A stretch of 64,000 nucleotides of DNA from RHLJ01 sp965212165 (GTDB lineage: Bacteria > Bacteroidota > Rhodothermia > Balneolales > Balneolaceae): NCBI GenBank assembly GCA_965212165.1, contig OZ243096.1:806001-870000 (forward strand). Reading direction: 5' to 3'. Below the pieces are notes generated by a model. The model ran no database searches. It was not told where the DNA came from and saw nothing but the letters and a program-made list of their open reading frames with translations. Made by a program: the position numbers and the translations under genes. Shown here piece after piece: positions 15,989 through 25,593 of the stretch (the stretch's first letter is position 1; each line of letters opens with the position of its first letter).

Positions 15989-18041
15989 ATAATTCTTTTT
16001 CAAGCTTACCTATTTGATCGCGAATTCTAGCAGCTTCTTCAAATTCCATATTTCGTGCTGATTGAAGCATCGTTTCACGTAAATGGGCTATTAATTTATC
16101 CTTGCTTTCAAAGGTAACTTCATTCATTGCAGGACTTGCTTTGTACTGAATTCCATCTTCAGCAACTTTGATGGATTCTAGGTAATCATACTCTGCTGCT
16201 TTTGCCGCCTCATCTGCATAATCAAATTTCTGGTTAGAGATAAGCGCAGGATCTACAAGAGGCTTCAGTTCTTTTGCAATAGTAGTTGGGGTGATTCCGT
16301 GCTTAGTGTTATAATCACTCTGAACTTTTCGTCTACGCTCAGTTTCATCTAGAACCTTTTGCATACTTGCGGTAATTTTATCAGCATAAAGAATTGCTTT
16401 TCCTTTAACATTTCTTGCTGCACGCCCAACAATCTGGAAAAGTGATGTTGCGGATCGAAGGAAACCCTCTTTATCAGCATCCATAATTGCTACCAAACTC
16501 AACTCAGGAATATCGATTCCTTCTCTGAGTAAGTTAATTCCTACGAGAACATCATAATCACCACGACGATACTTATAAATTACCTCTATTCTTTCAAGTG
16601 CGTCTAATTCACTATGCATATAAGCGGCTGAAATACCTAAGTTCTTAAGGTATTCACTTAGTTCTTCACTTAAACGTTTCGTTAACGTGATGATTAAAAC
16701 GCGTTCTTTCTTAGCAATTCGAAGACGAATTTCTTCAAGTAAATCATCAACTTGATTTCCAAGAGGCCGAACTTCAATCTCAGGCTCCATAAGTCCTGTT
16801 GGTCGAATAATTTGCTCTGCATAAACACCGCCACTTTTTTCCATCTCGTAATCACTTGGGGTAGCACTTACAAAGATGACTTGTTTGACATTATCTTCCC
16901 ATTCATCAAATGTTAGCGGGCGATTATCCAACGCAGAAGGAAGTCGAAAACCATGATCAACTAGCTGAATCTTACGAGAACGATCTCCACCATACATTGC
17001 AGAAATTTGAGGTATCGTTTGGTGGCTTTCATCCACAACCACTAGATAATCTTCCGGGAAGTAATCCATTAAGCAAAAAGGTCGCTCGCCGGGTTTTCTA
17101 GCACTTAAATAGCGAGAATAATTTTCTATACCTGAGCAATAACCAATTTCTTGGATCATCTCGATATCAAATAAAGTGCGCTGTTCAAGACGTTTTGCTT
17201 CTAAAAACTTCTCTTCATCAATAAGAACCTTGGTACGCCATTGTAGTTCCTCTCGGATTTGTTGAATAGAGGATTCAAGACGCGACTTAGTAGTTACATA
17301 ATGAGAGGCCGGATATATTTTAAATTCTTGTACTTCTTCAATTATCCCACCGCTATCTGTATTAAAAAGCTGTAGTTTTTCAATCTCATCTCCCCACATA
17401 GATATTCTCAAGCCTTCATCGGAATATGCCGGATAAACATCTATTACATCTCCTCGAACACGAAAAACGCCACGCTTAAAGTCAATATCATTGCGAGTGT
17501 AGTGCAAGTCGACCAGATCATAAAGGAGTTTATTCCTAGGGATCTCCATTCCTGTATTTAAAGAAACAATCAGCTTTGCATATTCAGATGGAGACCCAAT
17601 CCCATAAATACAACTGACGGATGAGACTATAATTACATCGCGGCGACCTGAAAGTAGAGAGCTTGTAGCTCTTAACCGAAGACGCTGAATTTCTTCATTT
17701 ATCGAAAGGTCTTTCTCAATATATTTATCCTGCGCAGAGAGGTAAGCTTCTGGTTGATAATAATCGTAGTACGATATAAAAAACTCAACACGGTTATCAG
17801 GAAAAAAATCACTCAATTCACGAAAAAGTTGGGCCGCAAGAGTTTTGTTATGGCTCATTACAAGTGTGGGCTTTTGTACGTTTTCGAGAACGTTTGCAAT
17901 GGTCCGTGTCTTTCCAGAGCCTGTAATTCCTAAAAGTGTTTGAAATTTATCTCCAGCATTTACTCCTTCTGTGAGGTCAGCAATAGCCATAGGTTGATCT
18001 CCAGCAGGTTTGTAAGGTGAATGAAGCTTAAACTCGGACAT
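15987..18041 (-). CDS. uvrB: Excinuclease ABC subunit B
   Basis: The damage-verification helicase of nucleotide excision repair. The 684-residue protein has Walker A GITGSGKTRTIANV near residue 40, the beta-hairpin YYDYYQPEAYL, the DEAD-like DESHQT box, and helicase motifs V-VI in GINLLREGIDIPE and QIVGRAARN. The C-terminal UVR domain that contacts UvrC is intact (MEFEEAARIRDQIGKLEK). It is transcribed alone, convergent to the MarR gene and divergent from tyrA. Confidence 0.98.
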   Translation of the reverse strand: MSEFKLHSPYKPAGDQPMAIADLTEGVNAGDKFQTLLGITGSGKTRTIANVLENVQKPTLVMSHNKTLAAQLFRELSDFFPDNRVEFFISYYDYYQPEAYLSAQDKYIEKDLSINEEIQRLRLRATSSLLSGRRDVIIVSSVSCIYGIGSPSEYAKLIVSLNTGMEIPRNKLLYDLVDLHYTRNDIDFKRGVFRVRGDVIDVYPAYSDEGLRISMWGDEIEKLQLFNTDSGGIIEEVQEFKIYPASHYVTTKSRLESSIQQIREELQWRTKVLIDEEKFLEAKRLEQRTLFDIEMIQEIGYCSGIENYSRYLSARKPGERPFCLMDYFPEDYLVVVDESHQTIPQISAMYGGDRSRKIQLVDHGFRLPSALDNRPLTFDEWEDNVKQVIFVSATPSDYEMEKSGGVYAEQIIRPTGLMEPEIEVRPLGNQVDDLLEEIRLRIAKKERVLIITLTKRLSEELSEYLKNLGISAAYMHSELDALERIEVIYKYRRGDYDVLVGINLLREGIDIPELSLVAIMDADKEGFLRSATSLFQIVGRAARNVKGKAILYADKITASMQKVLDETERRRKVQSDYNTKHGITPTTIAKELKPLVDPALISNQKFDYADEAAKAAEYDYLESIKVAEDGIQYKASPAMNEVTFESKDKLIAHLRETMLQSARNMEFEEAARIRDQIGKLEKEL

Positions 18042-18128
18042 AAATTTTTATTTCAGATGAAAATAGAGCAAAAAGAAAGGTAAATTCTTTTAGATTAAGG
18101 TTCACTTAACAAATCGAATAAAATAATC

Positions 18129-19262
18129 ATGCCCCATCGTCATAAAGAGCTAGAAAGTCCTAGAAAAAGAATAGATGAAATCGATGAAGAAATTCTGGAT
18201 TTATTAGCAGAACGTGCAAAAACAGTACAGGATGTTGTTAGAGCTAAGGTTGAGAATAAGTTGCCAGTCTTTGTCCCAGAAAGAGAGATTGAAAAAAGCA
18301 CTCGTTTTAAAGCAATGGCAAAAGAAAAAGGAATAGACCCAGCGTGGGCAGAAGATTTTTTGAGAATGATTATGAGCTCTTCGAGAGATAGTCAGTCACA
18401 AGAACGATTCCCAATAGCTACTGAAGAGCCAAAGCATATTTTGTTTATTGGCGGTGATGGTGGAATGGGTAAGTTGTACAAACGAATCACAAAACAAACT
18501 GGGCACCAAACATATTCCATAGATAAAGGGAACTGGCATGAGCTTGAAGAGATCAGTGGAAAACTAGATCTAGTAATTATTACTGTTCCGATTAATATTA
18601 CCGAACAAGTGATAAGTAGGCTTAGTAATCGTTTAAATAAAGAAACTATTTTAGCTGATTTCACAAGTAATAAGACAAAACCCATGCAAGCAATGCTCGA
18701 TAATCATGATGGACCAATAATTGGATTACACCCAATGCATGGACCAGATGTCGAAAACCTTTCAAAACAATTGATGGTAGTTTGCCCGGCGCGCTTTCCA
18801 GAGAAATCAGAATGGTTTATAAAACAATGTGAGCTATGGGGAATGAGGATTGTTAATGCGGAGCCCGAAAAACATGATCATGTAATGCATTTAGTTCAAG
18901 GGCTAAGACACTTTGTAGCATTACTACATGGCTCTTTTATGAAGCATTACGACTTGAAACCTGTTGATATGCTCGATTACTCTTCACCAATATATCGTGC
19001 AGAGTTGATGATGACGGGCCGAATATTCGCACAAAGTGCTGAGTTATATGCGGATATAGTTTTCTCAAATCAAGAACGGCGAGAGTTATTACTAAACTTT
19101 TTTGAGCACCATAAAAGGCTTGCTGAGCTGGTTGAAAAAAATGATAGAGACGGCTTTATCAAAGAGTTCGAAGGGGTTACAGATTTCTTTGGAAAATTTG
19201 CAACTCAGGCTCTTACAGAATCAGGCTATCTAATAAATCGCTTGGCTGACCGTTTTGCGTAA
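18129..19262 (+). CDS. tyrA: Bifunctional chorismate mutase / prephenate dehydrogenase (T-protein)
   Basis: Converts chorismate to prephenate and then to 4-hydroxyphenylpyruvate for tyrosine synthesis. Residues 1-95 form an AroQ chorismate mutase (RKRIDEIDEEILDLLAERAKTV, VPEREIEKSTRF). From about 100 follows an NAD-binding dehydrogenase (FIGGDGGMGKLY), then LHPMHGPD with the catalytic His and QGLRHFVALLHG. The domain order, 377-residue length and motif spelling resemble the enterobacterial TyrA T-protein, not the monofunctional TyrA usual in Bacteroidota. Lateral origin from gammaproteobacteria is possible but untested. It is a single-gene unit. Confidence 0.93.
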   Translation: MPHRHKELESPRKRIDEIDEEILDLLAERAKTVQDVVRAKVENKLPVFVPEREIEKSTRFKAMAKEKGIDPAWAEDFLRMIMSSSRDSQSQERFPIATEEPKHILFIGGDGGMGKLYKRITKQTGHQTYSIDKGNWHELEEISGKLDLVIITVPINITEQVISRLSNRLNKETILADFTSNKTKPMQAMLDNHDGPIIGLHPMHGPDVENLSKQLMVVCPARFPEKSEWFIKQCELWGMRIVNAEPEKHDHVMHLVQGLRHFVALLHGSFMKHYDLKPVDMLDYSSPIYRAELMMTGRIFAQSAELYADIVFSNQERRELLLNFFEHHKRLAELVEKNDRDGFIKEFEGVTDFFGKFATQALTESGYLINRLADRFA

Positions 19263-19337
19263 AATTCAAATCTAGCAAACATAATATGTTAGATCGCATT
19301 ATATTTTTAATGAGTAAATTGATAATAAAATAGAAGT

Positions 19338-21938
19338 ATGAAAAAAAGCAGTATCCTTATCACACTGTTGATGATTTCGAGCGCTATACAAGCTCAGGAA
19401 GTAATAAGCTTCAATAAGATTATTGAAGGTCAAGAGGTAGAAATCAGGAAAGCAAAAGACTCTCAGCAAGAAAGCACGGTATTCTTTGAGCTCAACGACT
19501 CGTTATTTGATGAAAACCAATTAAAAGTAGGTGTAGAGATAAAGATTGAAACCCCAACAGGGCAAGAAGTATTGGTAATCACAAGGGTTTCGGAATATAT
19601 AAAAGGAATACGATCAATTAGAGCAGCTTCTGAAAGAGATGAATCTAAGATTTTTAGCTTCACATATAATAATGGAAGACTGCTTGGGCTTTACCACGAA
19701 TCACATAACAAGAATTATTATTTCAAATATAATAGAGGCTCGAACACCTATTTCATGACGGATAAAAAAGAAGAGCACTTATATTGCTCAAATGATGAGG
19801 TGGGATTAGTATTAAATGATGAGGTTCAAAGAGGCGTCCATTCAGCAAAAATGAAGAATGTAAATGATGACGATCTTGTAAAAGGTGTTTTCACTTCTAA
19901 TAATTCAAACACTGTAATTGATGTACTGATTGCATATACGAATAATTCTGTTGCTTGGGCAAGAGGGAATCAAGACTTTGATTCTATTGAGGAAGTATTA
20001 GCACAAGCGATGAACTTATCTCAAAGCGCACTCGATAATAGCCAAGTTCCAATTACAGTGCGGTTAGTTCACACACATAATGTAGATTATAAAGAAGGTT
20101 TTTCTGAATCTTCAGGGGACTTACTTAGGCTAATAACCGCGTCTAAAACTTCAAGTCCTTTTGGTATAAGCGATCCAGAAGGCGCAATGGATGAACTCCA
20201 TGATCTAAGAGATGAATATGGTGCTGACTTAGTTGCATTATTTGCTAGTTTAAATGACGGTTCAGGAGGTGTTGCTTGGGTTACTTCGAATCGTCTTGGA
20301 TTGCCAGAATTAGCATTCTCTGTAAATAGAATTGAGCAGATTGCTTATGGATATACAGTGGTTCATGAAATGGGGCATAATATGGGTTTGTTGCATTCTA
20401 GAACACAGCCAACTCAAAAAGCGCCAGTAACTGGGGGTGTTTTCCAAGAGTCGGTTGGATATCAAAATTTTGAAGACAATGTAAGCACAGTTATGGCATA
20501 CCCATTTGCTGGCTCATCGGATATACCAGCATTTTCAAATTCAGCTGTAACATATCAAGGCATTGTAACAGGCTTTAATGGAACAACTGAAATTGCTGAC
20601 GCTGCTCGAAGTTTGAAAAAAATGAAAGGAGTTATTTCTTCCTATAGATTAACAAAAACGGACCCACCTGTTGCAAGTATTTCTACAGATAATTTGGAAG
20701 TATTGTTAAATCTAAATGAGTCGTTTGTTGTACCAGTAACCATTTCAAATAATGGATTAAGTGGATTGGAATATGATTCTGATTTTGAAGTATTAGAGGG
20801 AGTAATCCTAAAGCAAAAGAACGCAGCAAAGAATAAGGTTTTTGCAGAAAACACCATATTCAGAACTAGTTTTGAAACTGATTTTGGTCAAGTAGGTTCT
20901 GGAGTAAGTGCACTTAGCAATTGGAGAAGTTTTAGTGGAAATGATATAACTATTGTGAATTCACCATCTGAGGGTGATCAAAACTTACGATTATTAAGTA
21001 CTGGAACAGGCAGGGAGAAAAATATAGCCGGTCAATATACTGGAATCCTAAGATATGGTGGTTATAAAGCACGATTCGATGTAAAACTATCAGAAGTGGA
21101 AAACGCTAATAACGATCAGTTTGATATTGGTTTTTATGACGGTAAAACAAGAGAATTAAATGCAGGTATAAGAGTAAATAATGGTGTCTTTTCAGTACTA
21201 AAAAAATCAGAAGCTGGAAACCCATTATATGTCGAGACCACTAAGGAAATCAGTCAGGGACAATATTATTCAGTAGAGATTGACTATAACCCCGAAACTG
21301 AGATGATCATGTATTATGTAGATTCATTATTAATTTCTTCGACTCCTTTTTATGAATCAGGAAACACCCCAAGCGAGATAATATTTACGAGTACAAATAG
21401 TGTCTCTGGTGCATATATAGATTTTGATAACTATTCAGTTTCACGTTATCTAAATCCAACTTCATGGTTAACAGTGAAAAGCTCATCAGGACTGATAAAC
21501 CCTGATAAAAGTAAAAATATTACTTTAACCTTTAACTCAACAGATGTACAGCCAGGTACATATTCATTAATGCTCACCGTTCAAACAAATGATGCTGCAA
21601 ATCCTAAGTTTGAAATACCAGTATCTTTAACGGTTTCTGGAACGGTATCAAATGAAAGTGTTTCAGACATTGCTTCAGCAATAACACTAGATCAGAATTA
21701 CCCGAATCCATTTAATCCTTCAACCAATATTTCTTATTCAATTAGTAATGCCACAAATGTGTTACTTGAAGTTTACTCCATTAATGGAAAAAAAGTGGCT
21801 ACTCTTGAAAACAAAAGGAAAGCAGCAGGAAATTATTCGATTCGGTTTGATGGTGGAAACTTATCAAGTGGAGTTTATATCTATCAATTAAAAACAGATG
21901 CTGGAGTACTTACTAAGCAAATGGTATTGATTAAGTAA
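19338..21938 (+). CDS. Secreted M12B/reprolysin-like metalloprotease with type IX secretion tail
   Basis: An 866-residue exported protease. The order is a signal peptide (KKSSILITLLMISSAIQA), a propeptide-like region to about 200, then a metallopeptidase domain with the zinc site HEMGHNMGLLH at residues 343-353. Next come a beta-sandwich region of NHL/laminin-G-like appearance (about 515-700), an ASPM/MSP-like stretch, and a C-terminal sorting domain from about 782 (LDQNYPNPFNPSTNISYSI) ending KQMVLIK. The tail directs secretion through the outer membrane by the T9SS and possible surface anchoring. Substrate unknown. No T9SS machinery genes are in the window. Confidence 0.9.
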   Translation: MKKSSILITLLMISSAIQAQEVISFNKIIEGQEVEIRKAKDSQQESTVFFELNDSLFDENQLKVGVEIKIETPTGQEVLVITRVSEYIKGIRSIRAASERDESKIFSFTYNNGRLLGLYHESHNKNYYFKYNRGSNTYFMTDKKEEHLYCSNDEVGLVLNDEVQRGVHSAKMKNVNDDDLVKGVFTSNNSNTVIDVLIAYTNNSVAWARGNQDFDSIEEVLAQAMNLSQSALDNSQVPITVRLVHTHNVDYKEGFSESSGDLLRLITASKTSSPFGISDPEGAMDELHDLRDEYGADLVALFASLNDGSGGVAWVTSNRLGLPELAFSVNRIEQIAYGYTVVHEMGHNMGLLHSRTQPTQKAPVTGGVFQESVGYQNFEDNVSTVMAYPFAGSSDIPAFSNSAVTYQGIVTGFNGTTEIADAARSLKKMKGVISSYRLTKTDPPVASISTDNLEVLLNLNESFVVPVTISNNGLSGLEYDSDFEVLEGVILKQKNAAKNKVFAENTIFRTSFETDFGQVGSGVSALSNWRSFSGNDITIVNSPSEGDQNLRLLSTGTGREKNIAGQYTGILRYGGYKARFDVKLSEVENANNDQFDIGFYDGKTRELNAGIRVNNGVFSVLKKSEAGNPLYVETTKEISQGQYYSVEIDYNPETEMIMYYVDSLLISSTPFYESGNTPSEIIFTSTNSVSGAYIDFDNYSVSRYLNPTSWLTVKSSSGLINPDKSKNITLTFNSTDVQPGTYSLMLTVQTNDAANPKFEIPVSLTVSGTVSNESVSDIASAITLDQNYPNPFNPSTNISYSISNATNVLLEVYSINGKKVATLENKRKAAGNYSIRFDGGNLSSGVYIYQLKTDAGVLTKQMVLIK

Positions 21939-22055
21939 GAGTCTTTTTTCGTAGAATGAAATAGAATCATTGTTCCTTCCTAATTTTATGTATTGTTCCA
22001 ATGGCCCTATTCTGCTACCTTATTCATTGCGGGGTAATAATTTAATAGGGGTTGG

Positions 22056-24263
22056 ATGAGAATAATAATTGCATGCCTAATAATATTTCTGTGCTCAGGA
22101 TACCTAAATGCACAGGATGCAATCGCACCTGCTAGAGCTGTTAAATTAAGTCAAGATATAAATTTTGACGGGGTAGTAGACGAGGCTTTTTGGAGCAGTG
22201 TACCCAAAGTTCCACTAGTGATGCATTGGCCGAGTTTTGGTGGATCATTAACTGAGAGTACCGAAATACGAATGTATTATGATGATGAATATATCTACAT
22301 CGGAGCTATATGTTATGATTCTGAGCCCGATAAAATGCAGGAGATATCATTTAAGAGGGATGCAATAAGTGAACAAGCCGATGCCATTGCATTGGTATTA
22401 GATCCATATGATGATAATGAAAATGCATTAGTTTTTAGCGTTACAATTACGGGCTCAAGAGCAGACTACTCTATAAAAAATGATGCTCAAGGTGGAGATA
22501 CATGGAATCTATCTTGGAATAGTTATTGGGATGCAAAAGTAACAAAGACATCTAATGGATGGCAATCAGAAATGCGCATTCCATTTAGTAGCTTGCGATT
22601 TCAAGTCGAAGATGACAAAGTTGTAATGGGAGTTGGCGCATATAGATATATTGCTAGAAAAAGAGAAATGCAGATTTATCCAGAAATACCGCCAGACTGG
22701 GGTTTTTGGAGTTTTACTAAGCCATCAATGTTGGCAACCACAGAATTTGAAGGAGTTAAGAATAAAAGACCATGGTATACTTCGCCATACATACTTGGTG
22801 GTACAGGATATCATTATGAAGAAGACGATTTAGGAAATGATGTTAAAGTTAATGATGACGATTTACAGATTGGCTTAGATATTCAGCATGCTTTTAGTGA
22901 TAATTTAAATGCAGATTTTACAATAAACACTGATTTTGCTCAAGTTGAAGCAGATAATCAAACAATAAACCTGTCTCGATTTTCGCTTTTTTTCCCAGAA
23001 AAGAGGCGCTTTTTTCTAGAAAGATCTAGCACATTCGATTTTAAAGCAGATGGTAATAACAATTTATTTTATAGCCGTAGAATTGGGATTGAAGATGGAG
23101 AATTAATACCCATGCTAGGCGGCGCACGATTGGTAGGTAGAGTAGGCGACTGGGATATAGGTGTGATCAACTTGCAGTCTAGAAAATTAAGAGATGATAT
23201 TGCTGTTGAGAACTTTGGCGTACTTCGACTGCGGAGAAATGTACTCAACCAAAGATCTTATGTCGGAGGAATGTTTACGTCACGAGTTAATGCCGACGGG
23301 AGAGACAACTTTGCCTATGGTTTTGATGGTATTATCAATGTATTTGGTGAAGACTACTTGAAAATAAATTTAGCCCAATCACAAGACAGTGAAGAAGATA
23401 CTGGTCTGAGTGCATTGGATAGATCGAGACTATTTTTGGAATGGGAAAACCGTCAATCAAAAGGCTTTGGATATGGTCTTAGTTACTCAAATGTAGGAGA
23501 TGATTACAATCCTGGCCTAGGTTTTGAACGAAGATTTAATTTCACAGAAATACAATCTGAGATTGGATATATATGGTTTGTTGATGAATCCTTTAAACTC
23601 AGAACTATTGAAATATCTGCAAATGCAGGGACTTCATTTAGCAATAGCACAAATAAGCTCGAAACACGCACTTTTGAAGGCGAGTTAGGGTTGGGCTGGG
23701 ATAGAGGTAATAATCTGGGAATAAGAATAGAACAATTAAAAGATCGGGTTCCTGAAGCATTTGACCTTTCAGACGACATTGAAATAGTTGCAAATGAATA
23801 TGATAACACCACACTTACGTTAACATATCAAACGGCGCCGGTTGGATTATTACTTGCCAATTTTGAGTCACAGGTTGGTACATTTTACGGGGGCGATATT
23901 ATTACAGCATCCATAGCTCCTGAACTTGTAGTATCAAAATACCTGCAGTTTACTGGCTTTTATCAGTATTCTAATATTGATTTTGCTGACATGAATGAGA
24001 CTTTTGAATCACATCTTGCTAGAATTAATATGACCGTCTCTCTAAACGTTCGGTGGACTGCTTCCACATTTGCCCAAGTAAATACATTGAATGAAATTAG
24101 CGCTGTTAACTTTAGGCTTCGTTTTAATCCTGTAGATGGTAATGACTTTTATTTGGTATATAACGAGGTGATTAACAATAATCCTGATTCAGTGGTGCCA
24201 CGTTTACCCATTTCTGAAACGCGGGCAATTCTAGCTAAATATGTGCATACTTTCCGGTTCTGA
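22056..24263 (+). CDS. Exported DUF5916 protein with CBM9-like N-terminal domain
   Basis: A 735-residue outer-membrane or periplasmic protein with signal peptide (RIIIACLIIFLCSGYLNAQ). Residues 25-215 resemble a family 9 carbohydrate-binding-like sandwich (INFDGVVDEAFWSSVPK, DDEYIYIGAICYDSEPDK). The remainder fits DUF5916, with FSLFFPEKRRFFLERSSTFDF and many amphipathic strands to the C-terminal VHTFRF, consistent with a beta barrel. Function is not established; an uptake or surface-binding role is a guess. It follows the T9SS protease on the same strand with a 117-base gap. Confidence 0.85.
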   Translation: MRIIIACLIIFLCSGYLNAQDAIAPARAVKLSQDINFDGVVDEAFWSSVPKVPLVMHWPSFGGSLTESTEIRMYYDDEYIYIGAICYDSEPDKMQEISFKRDAISEQADAIALVLDPYDDNENALVFSVTITGSRADYSIKNDAQGGDTWNLSWNSYWDAKVTKTSNGWQSEMRIPFSSLRFQVEDDKVVMGVGAYRYIARKREMQIYPEIPPDWGFWSFTKPSMLATTEFEGVKNKRPWYTSPYILGGTGYHYEEDDLGNDVKVNDDDLQIGLDIQHAFSDNLNADFTINTDFAQVEADNQTINLSRFSLFFPEKRRFFLERSSTFDFKADGNNNLFYSRRIGIEDGELIPMLGGARLVGRVGDWDIGVINLQSRKLRDDIAVENFGVLRLRRNVLNQRSYVGGMFTSRVNADGRDNFAYGFDGIINVFGEDYLKINLAQSQDSEEDTGLSALDRSRLFLEWENRQSKGFGYGLSYSNVGDDYNPGLGFERRFNFTEIQSEIGYIWFVDESFKLRTIEISANAGTSFSNSTNKLETRTFEGELGLGWDRGNNLGIRIEQLKDRVPEAFDLSDDIEIVANEYDNTTLTLTYQTAPVGLLLANFESQVGTFYGGDIITASIAPELVVSKYLQFTGFYQYSNIDFADMNETFESHLARINMTVSLNVRWTASTFAQVNTLNEISAVNFRLRFNPVDGNDFYLVYNEVINNNPDSVVPRLPISETRAILAKYVHTFRF

Positions 24264-24322
24264 TATGTAGAACCTTATAAAGCCACTACCAAGTTCTTTT
24301 TTAAATTTAATCCAAACCCGAC

Positions 24323-24347
24323 GTCATCCTGGATTTATTTCAGGATC
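24323..24347 (+). repeat. REP-like 25-base palindromic unit
   Basis: Form GTCATCCTGgA-N5-TTCAGGATC, stem ATCCTGAA/TTCAGGAT with one mismatch here. It is one of at least nine copies in the window. Confidence 0.75.
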
Positions 24348-24372
24348 TTACAAAATAGCTATACTCTTGTAC

Positions 24373-24398
24373 TTACTTTTGGCTTGACCCAAAAGTAA
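24373..24398. repeat. 10-pair hairpin module
   Basis: Perfect stem TTACTTTTGG / CCAAAAGTAA with loop CTTGAC. The same hairpin, loop TTTGAC, is at 42288-42313 in island B. Confidence 0.8.
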
Positions 24399-24407
24399 CA
24401 AAAGGTC

Positions 24408-24573
24408 AAGGCTGCGAATTCTTGTCGGGTTCACGATGCTATCGCTGAATAAATCCAAAGGTCTTCGATCTTTTCAAAAGGTGTAATAACTTGGAGCCTG
24501 AGTGGATTTATTCATCCTTCGGATTCGCTTCAATCATCTGCTCACTTATTCCGCCAACAATTCTAAGGCCGGG
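24408..24573 (+). repeat. ~167-base imperfect palindromic element, copy A
   Basis: The left arm (AAGGCTGCGAATTCTTG ... GAATAAATCC) and the reverse complement of the right arm (GGCCTTAGAATTGTTGGCGG ... GAATAAATCC) are alike, so the unit can fold back on itself around a ~50-base centre. Copies B (42323-42489) and C (36022-36188) have nearly the same length. It codes for nothing and looks like a MITE. Confidence 0.75.
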
Positions 24574-24601
24574 TTTTACTTCTCCACACTTCAACCTCGC
24601 G

Positions 24602-24626
24602 GTCATCCTGAACTTGTTTCAGGATC
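24602..24626 (+). repeat. REP-like 25-base palindromic unit
   Basis: Consensus copy: GTCATCCTGAA, CTTGT loop, TTCAGGATC. Perfect eight-pair stem. Confidence 0.8.
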
Positions 24627-24666
24627 TTCTTTGATCAATGAGTGAGCAAACTTAATTCTTAATGTC

Positions 24667-24684
24667 CTTTTGATCGATCAAAAG
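24667..24684. repeat. 18-base perfect palindrome in a shared module
   Basis: CTTTTGATCGATCAAAAG. The following ~45 bases (AAATCGCCGGAAA ... GATTTCG) recur in inverted orientation at 36284-36332 next to another hairpin, so hairpin and flank move together. Confidence 0.7.
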
Positions 24685-24837
24685 AACGAAAAATCGCCGG
24701 AAAACATGTAGATTTCGCCTTGACGATCCGTTGATTATCTTCCCTGCTTACGATCCTACAAACACACTAGATACTTCATACCCATGTTTCCCGGATGCAT
24801 TTTTAGAATGTAATAAATAAACTTACGGTCACATTTC

Positions 24838-24880
24838 ATTCATCGGCTCACTTAATCCGCCAATAATTCTAAGGCCGGGT
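24838..24880 (+). repeat. Right-arm fragment of the ~167-base element
   Basis: Carries only the right end (TCGGCTCACTTAATCCGCC then AATTCTAAGGCCGGG), again followed by a REP-like unit. It is a truncated fourth copy. Confidence 0.7.
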
Positions 24881-24907
24881 TTTACTTCCCCACACTTCAA
24901 CCACGAC

Positions 24908-24932
24908 GTCATCCTGAACTATTTTGAGGATC
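24908..24932 (+). repeat. Degenerate REP-like unit
   Basis: GTCATCCTGAACTATTTTGAGGATC in form; the right half has two changes that weaken the stem. Confidence 0.6.
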
Positions 24933-25055
24933 TGTTTCGATTTTGCAGAGACCTAAAACCTCTTCGTGTTTCCGCCTCTTTTTGGGTACTTTTATTTAAA
25001 GACAAAATCCCAACTATAAAGGCAAGATTCCTTAACAAAAAGTAGAAAAAGAGCA

Positions 25056-25586
25056 TTGTTTACAGATAAACCCTGGATTTACCATCACGATGAACCACTA
25101 GCCAGATATTCACTAGGACAAGGCGGTGATAATCCTCTCATTTGCTTCGGAATTAACCCAAGTACAGCTGTTCCAAGAAACCTTGATCCAACAGTAGCTT
25201 CAGTTGCCCGGTTTGCTTTAGAGAAGGGCTATGACGGGTGGTTAATGTTTAACTTATATCCTCAACGGGCCACAAATCCCGACAATATGCACAAGAATTT
25301 CCAGAAGAAGATTCATGATAAGAATATGGCTATGATAGATGAGATTATTAGCGCGTATCCTGCGGGATGTGACATTTGGTGTGCGTGGGGTACGTTGATT
25401 GAAAAGCGTCCCTATTTAAGGCGCTGTTTGTCAGATATTTATGAAATCCTGACCGAATCTAATTGTCGATACTTTACTAGAGGAAATATCTCAAAAGCGG
25501 GGCACCCACACCATCCCTTATATCTTAAAAAAACCTCGACAATGGATGAATTCAATCTTAGTGAATATCTAAAAAGTCAAAAATAA
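25056..25586 (+). CDS. DUF1643 domain protein
   Basis: A 176-residue cytosolic protein of DUF1643. The family signature is seen in FGINPSTAVPRNLDPTVASV, then LMFNLYPQRATNP and CAWGTLIEK, with a C-terminal GHPHHPLYLKK. Function is unknown; members are common next to mobile elements and restriction loci, but here only a repeat island precedes it. The first usable start is TTG at 25056, since no ATG lies upstream of the conserved region in an open frame. It is convergent with the DUF3078 gene, eight bases apart. Confidence 0.8.
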   Translation: MFTDKPWIYHHDEPLARYSLGQGGDNPLICFGINPSTAVPRNLDPTVASVARFALEKGYDGWLMFNLYPQRATNPDNMHKNFQKKIHDKNMAMIDEIISAYPAGCDIWCAWGTLIEKRPYLRRCLSDIYEILTESNCRYFTRGNISKAGHPHHPLYLKKTSTMDEFNLSEYLKSQK

Positions 25587-25593
25587 AGCAGGA

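Larger units (their letters stand above)
24264..25055. other. Gene-free repeat island A
   Basis: Nearly 800 bases with no credible gene. It is built from hairpin modules listed separately: REP-like units, a 10-pair hairpin, a ~167-base imperfect palindrome, an 18-base palindrome and a right-arm fragment. Several blocks recur in the islands at 36.0-37.1 and 42.2-42.5 kb, some in inverted orientation. The last ~120 bases before 25056 look unique. Confidence 0.8.

Noticed and set aside
16068..16083. CGTTTCACGTAAATGG in uvrB as a third parS site
   Set aside because: Only the left half matches; the right arm of the palindrome is missing.
24264..24700. Reading frames through the repeat islands (for example around GACCCAAAAGTAACAAAAGG)
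   Set aside because: They arise from the repeat modules, are interrupted in other copies and show no protein conservation.
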